Positions 62,624-64,000 of a DNA stretch of 64,000 nucleotides are shown in pieces. The notes under the pieces are model-generated. The model did not search any database, was not told the origin of the DNA, and saw nothing but the letters and a program-made list of their open reading frames with translations. The position numbers and the translations under genes are program-made. Each line of letters opens with the position of its first letter. Position 1 is the first letter of the stretch. Origin of the DNA: Afipia sp. 1NLS2 (lineage in GTDB: Bacteria; Pseudomonadota; Alphaproteobacteria; Rhizobiales; Xanthobacteraceae); NCBI RefSeq assembly GCF_000178995.1, contig NZ_ADVZ01000001.1:654001-718000 (forward strand), written 5' to 3'.

Positions 62624-63495
62624 ACCTTGAACACCTCGCGTTTGCCGAACAATCCTTGCGGGAAAACGAGGAGAACCAAGATGGTGAGGCCGAAGCCAAC
62701 AATCTCTCGCGCTGCGGTGGAGATATAACCCTCGACGAATTTTTCCACGATGCCGAACCCAAGCCCCGCGATGACAACGCCGGGACCACTGGTGATGCCA
62801 CCGATGATAGCAACGGCAAAACCCTTAAGGCCGAGCGTCAGCCCCATCGATGCAGATGCCTGGGTAATGGGCGCGATCAAAATGCCCGCCGCGCCACCGA
62901 GCGCGGCAGCGAGGCCAAACGAAAATGCGAACATCCAGTTGACGTTTATTCCCATAAGCGAAGCGGCGTGACGGTCGAACGAAACCGCATGCATCGCGCG
63001 ACCGATCAACGTACGACGCTGCATCCAACTGAGACCAAGCATTGCCAGCACCGCAAACACCGGGATGACCAGCTCCTGCGGATAAACCCCAGCGCCTCCT
63101 ATAGAGATCGCGCGCTCGACACCCGGCGAAGGCAACGCGCGCGAGAAGCCGCCAAATTGCATTGTCACTAAAGCTTCCAACATGATGCCGATTGCAATCG
63201 TCGTAAGCATCCAACCGATTGAACTGGCCGATTTAGCGAAAGGCCGCACGGCAAAACGCTCAAGCAGAACACCGAACAGGCACGACACTGCGATCGCAGC
63301 AAGAATAGCGAGAGGCAGCGGAATGCCCCGATCGATGGCCATGATCGTGAGCACCGCTCCAAGCATGAGCGTGTCGCCATGGGCAAAGTTTACCGCTTTT
63401 GCTGCTGACCACATGATGTGGAAACCTAGCGCTACCAGCGCATAGCAGCCGCCAATCGCGAGCCCCGATAGAACATATTGGATAATCGATTGCAT
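62620..63495 (-). CDS. Branched-chain amino-acid-type permease (LivH-like)
   Basis: 291 residues from the ATG at 63495; an in-frame upstream extension exists but is less likely. Eight membrane helices, with the family segments GLAIGGCYALVALGFHIMWSAAKAVNFAHGD near the N-terminus and GRAMHAVSFDRHAASLMGINV in the ATPase-coupling loop. Ends GLFGKREVFKV. Pairs with the LivM half of the downstream fusion. Confidence 0.95.
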   Translation of the reverse strand: MQSIIQYVLSGLAIGGCYALVALGFHIMWSAAKAVNFAHGDTLMLGAVLTIMAIDRGIPLPLAILAAIAVSCLFGVLLERFAVRPFAKSASSIGWMLTTIAIGIMLEALVTMQFGGFSRALPSPGVERAISIGGAGVYPQELVIPVFAVLAMLGLSWMQRRTLIGRAMHAVSFDRHAASLMGINVNWMFAFSFGLAAALGGAAGILIAPITQASASMGLTLGLKGFAVAIIGGITSGPGVVIAGLGFGIVEKFVEGYISTAAREIVGFGLTILVLLVFPQGLFGKREVFKV

Positions 63496-63598
63496 CTGGC
63501 CCACCGCGCGCACGGCTATTCCACTGAGAGCCGCACTGACTCTCACGAAATGTCCGGTGTGGAGGCTGCCCGCCTAATGCGGACAGCCAAGTTTCAGA

Positions 63599-64000
63599 TT
63601 AGTTGTTGGCTTTGCCGTAAACGGTCTGCTCAATCGGCAGCAACTTGCCGTCCGACCACACCGTCAGCTTGTAATACTGCGGCAGAATTGCATCCTGACG
63701 TTCAGGGTTCGACGCATCGAACGCCGGATCGTATTTCGCGACCAAACCGTCATACTTCACGGTGTAGAGTGCGTCGTGCACCTTCTTCCAATCGTAAGAG
63801 CCAGCCTTCTCGATCGCTTTGGCGAGAATGTAAACCGCATCATAAGAGTTTGCGGTCGCCGATCCCATCTTCAGTTCCGATGGATCCTTAAGACCGAACT
63901 TCTTCTTGATCTTTTCCCAAACCGCTTTGGTGCGCGGATTCATCTCGCCCATCCACGTGAAGGTCTGCATTACACGCACGCCATTCGCGAGCGGGCCAGC
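63599..64000 (-). CDS. ABC substrate-binding protein, C-terminal part (runs off the window)
   Basis: Only the last ~134 codons are in the window; the frame is open to the right edge. NPRTKAVWEKIKKKFGLKDP, SATANSYDAVYILAKAIEKAGSYDWKKVHDAL and LPQYYKLTVWSDGKLLPIEQ belong to the LivJ/amide-binding type. It supplies the ligand to the LivH / LivM-LivG / LivF importer 100 bases downstream. Confidence 0.92.
   Translation of the reverse strand, partial: AGPLANGVRVMQTFTWMGEMNPRTKAVWEKIKKKFGLKDPSELKMGSATANSYDAVYILAKAIEKAGSYDWKKVHDALYTVKYDGLVAKYDPAFDASNPERQDAILPQYYKLTVWSDGKLLPIEQTVYGKANN

Noticed and set aside
1-64000. CRISPR arrays, tRNA or rRNA genes, replication origin
   Set aside because: No regularly spaced repeats, tRNA-like cloverleaf or rRNA sequence was recognised by eye; a tRNAscan or Rfam search would be needed to exclude small RNAs.

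Overview
The window looks like a chromosome segment of an alphaproteobacterium of the Bradyrhizobium / Rhodopseudomonas / Afipia / Nitrobacter group. This is inferred from moderately high GC, FixK- and FixJ-type regulation, a class I PHA synthase with phasins, and the style of the conserved hypothetical proteins. No rRNA or tRNA gene was seen, so the genus is not fixed.

Layout. (1) 1-7.0 kb is ordinary chromosome: two hypothetical genes, a LemA + two TPM-domain operon, a branched-chain-amino-acid-type binding protein and a large chemoreceptor. (2) 7.2-47.3 kb is a dense stress and low-oxygen block. It holds an HlyD/RbbA/YhhJ-type ABC exporter; three different P-type cation ATPases, one broken by a 1-nt frameshift; two universal stress proteins; PHA synthase, phasins and a CHAD protein; BON and CBS-BON proteins; two small c-type cytochromes; phosphoketolase, acetate kinase and a Crp/Fnr regulator; an alcohol dehydrogenase; Hsp20; an Mla-type lipid transporter made of fused subunits; a cyclic-nucleotide-gated K+-type channel; an AMP-phosphorylase-like enzyme with a beta-CASP RNase; a lone receiver protein and a FixJ remnant. 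(3) 47.3-57.8 kb is a scrap zone: IS3 fragments, two integrase fragments, one complete IS3-family element, a GGDEF/EAL gene with a stop and a frameshift, a CDF transporter, a heme-barrel protein, a PilZ protein and an AT-rich stretch. (4) 57.8-64 kb is an intact leftward operon for an amide or carboxylate-type substrate: Liv-type ABC transporter (LivH, a LivM-LivG fusion, LivF, and a binding protein cut by the window edge), a cyclase-family hydrolase and an amidase.

How it works together. Fourteen perfect FNR/FixK palindromes (TTGA-N6-TCAA) and four one-mismatch versions lie in promoter regions between 7.2 and 46.6 kb. None was noticed in the promoter regions outside. Several sit between divergent genes and could drive both. 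The most economical reading is a FixK/FNR-controlled island for life at low oxygen: carbon storage as PHA, acetyl-phosphate and ATP from phosphoketolase plus acetate kinase, RNA/nucleotide turnover, ion homeostasis through P-type ATPases and a gated channel, and envelope and protein protection. The functional grouping resembles the mycobacterial dormancy (DosR) regulon but is built from alphaproteobacterial parts. That comparison is inference. The gene calls and the boxes are read directly from the sequence.
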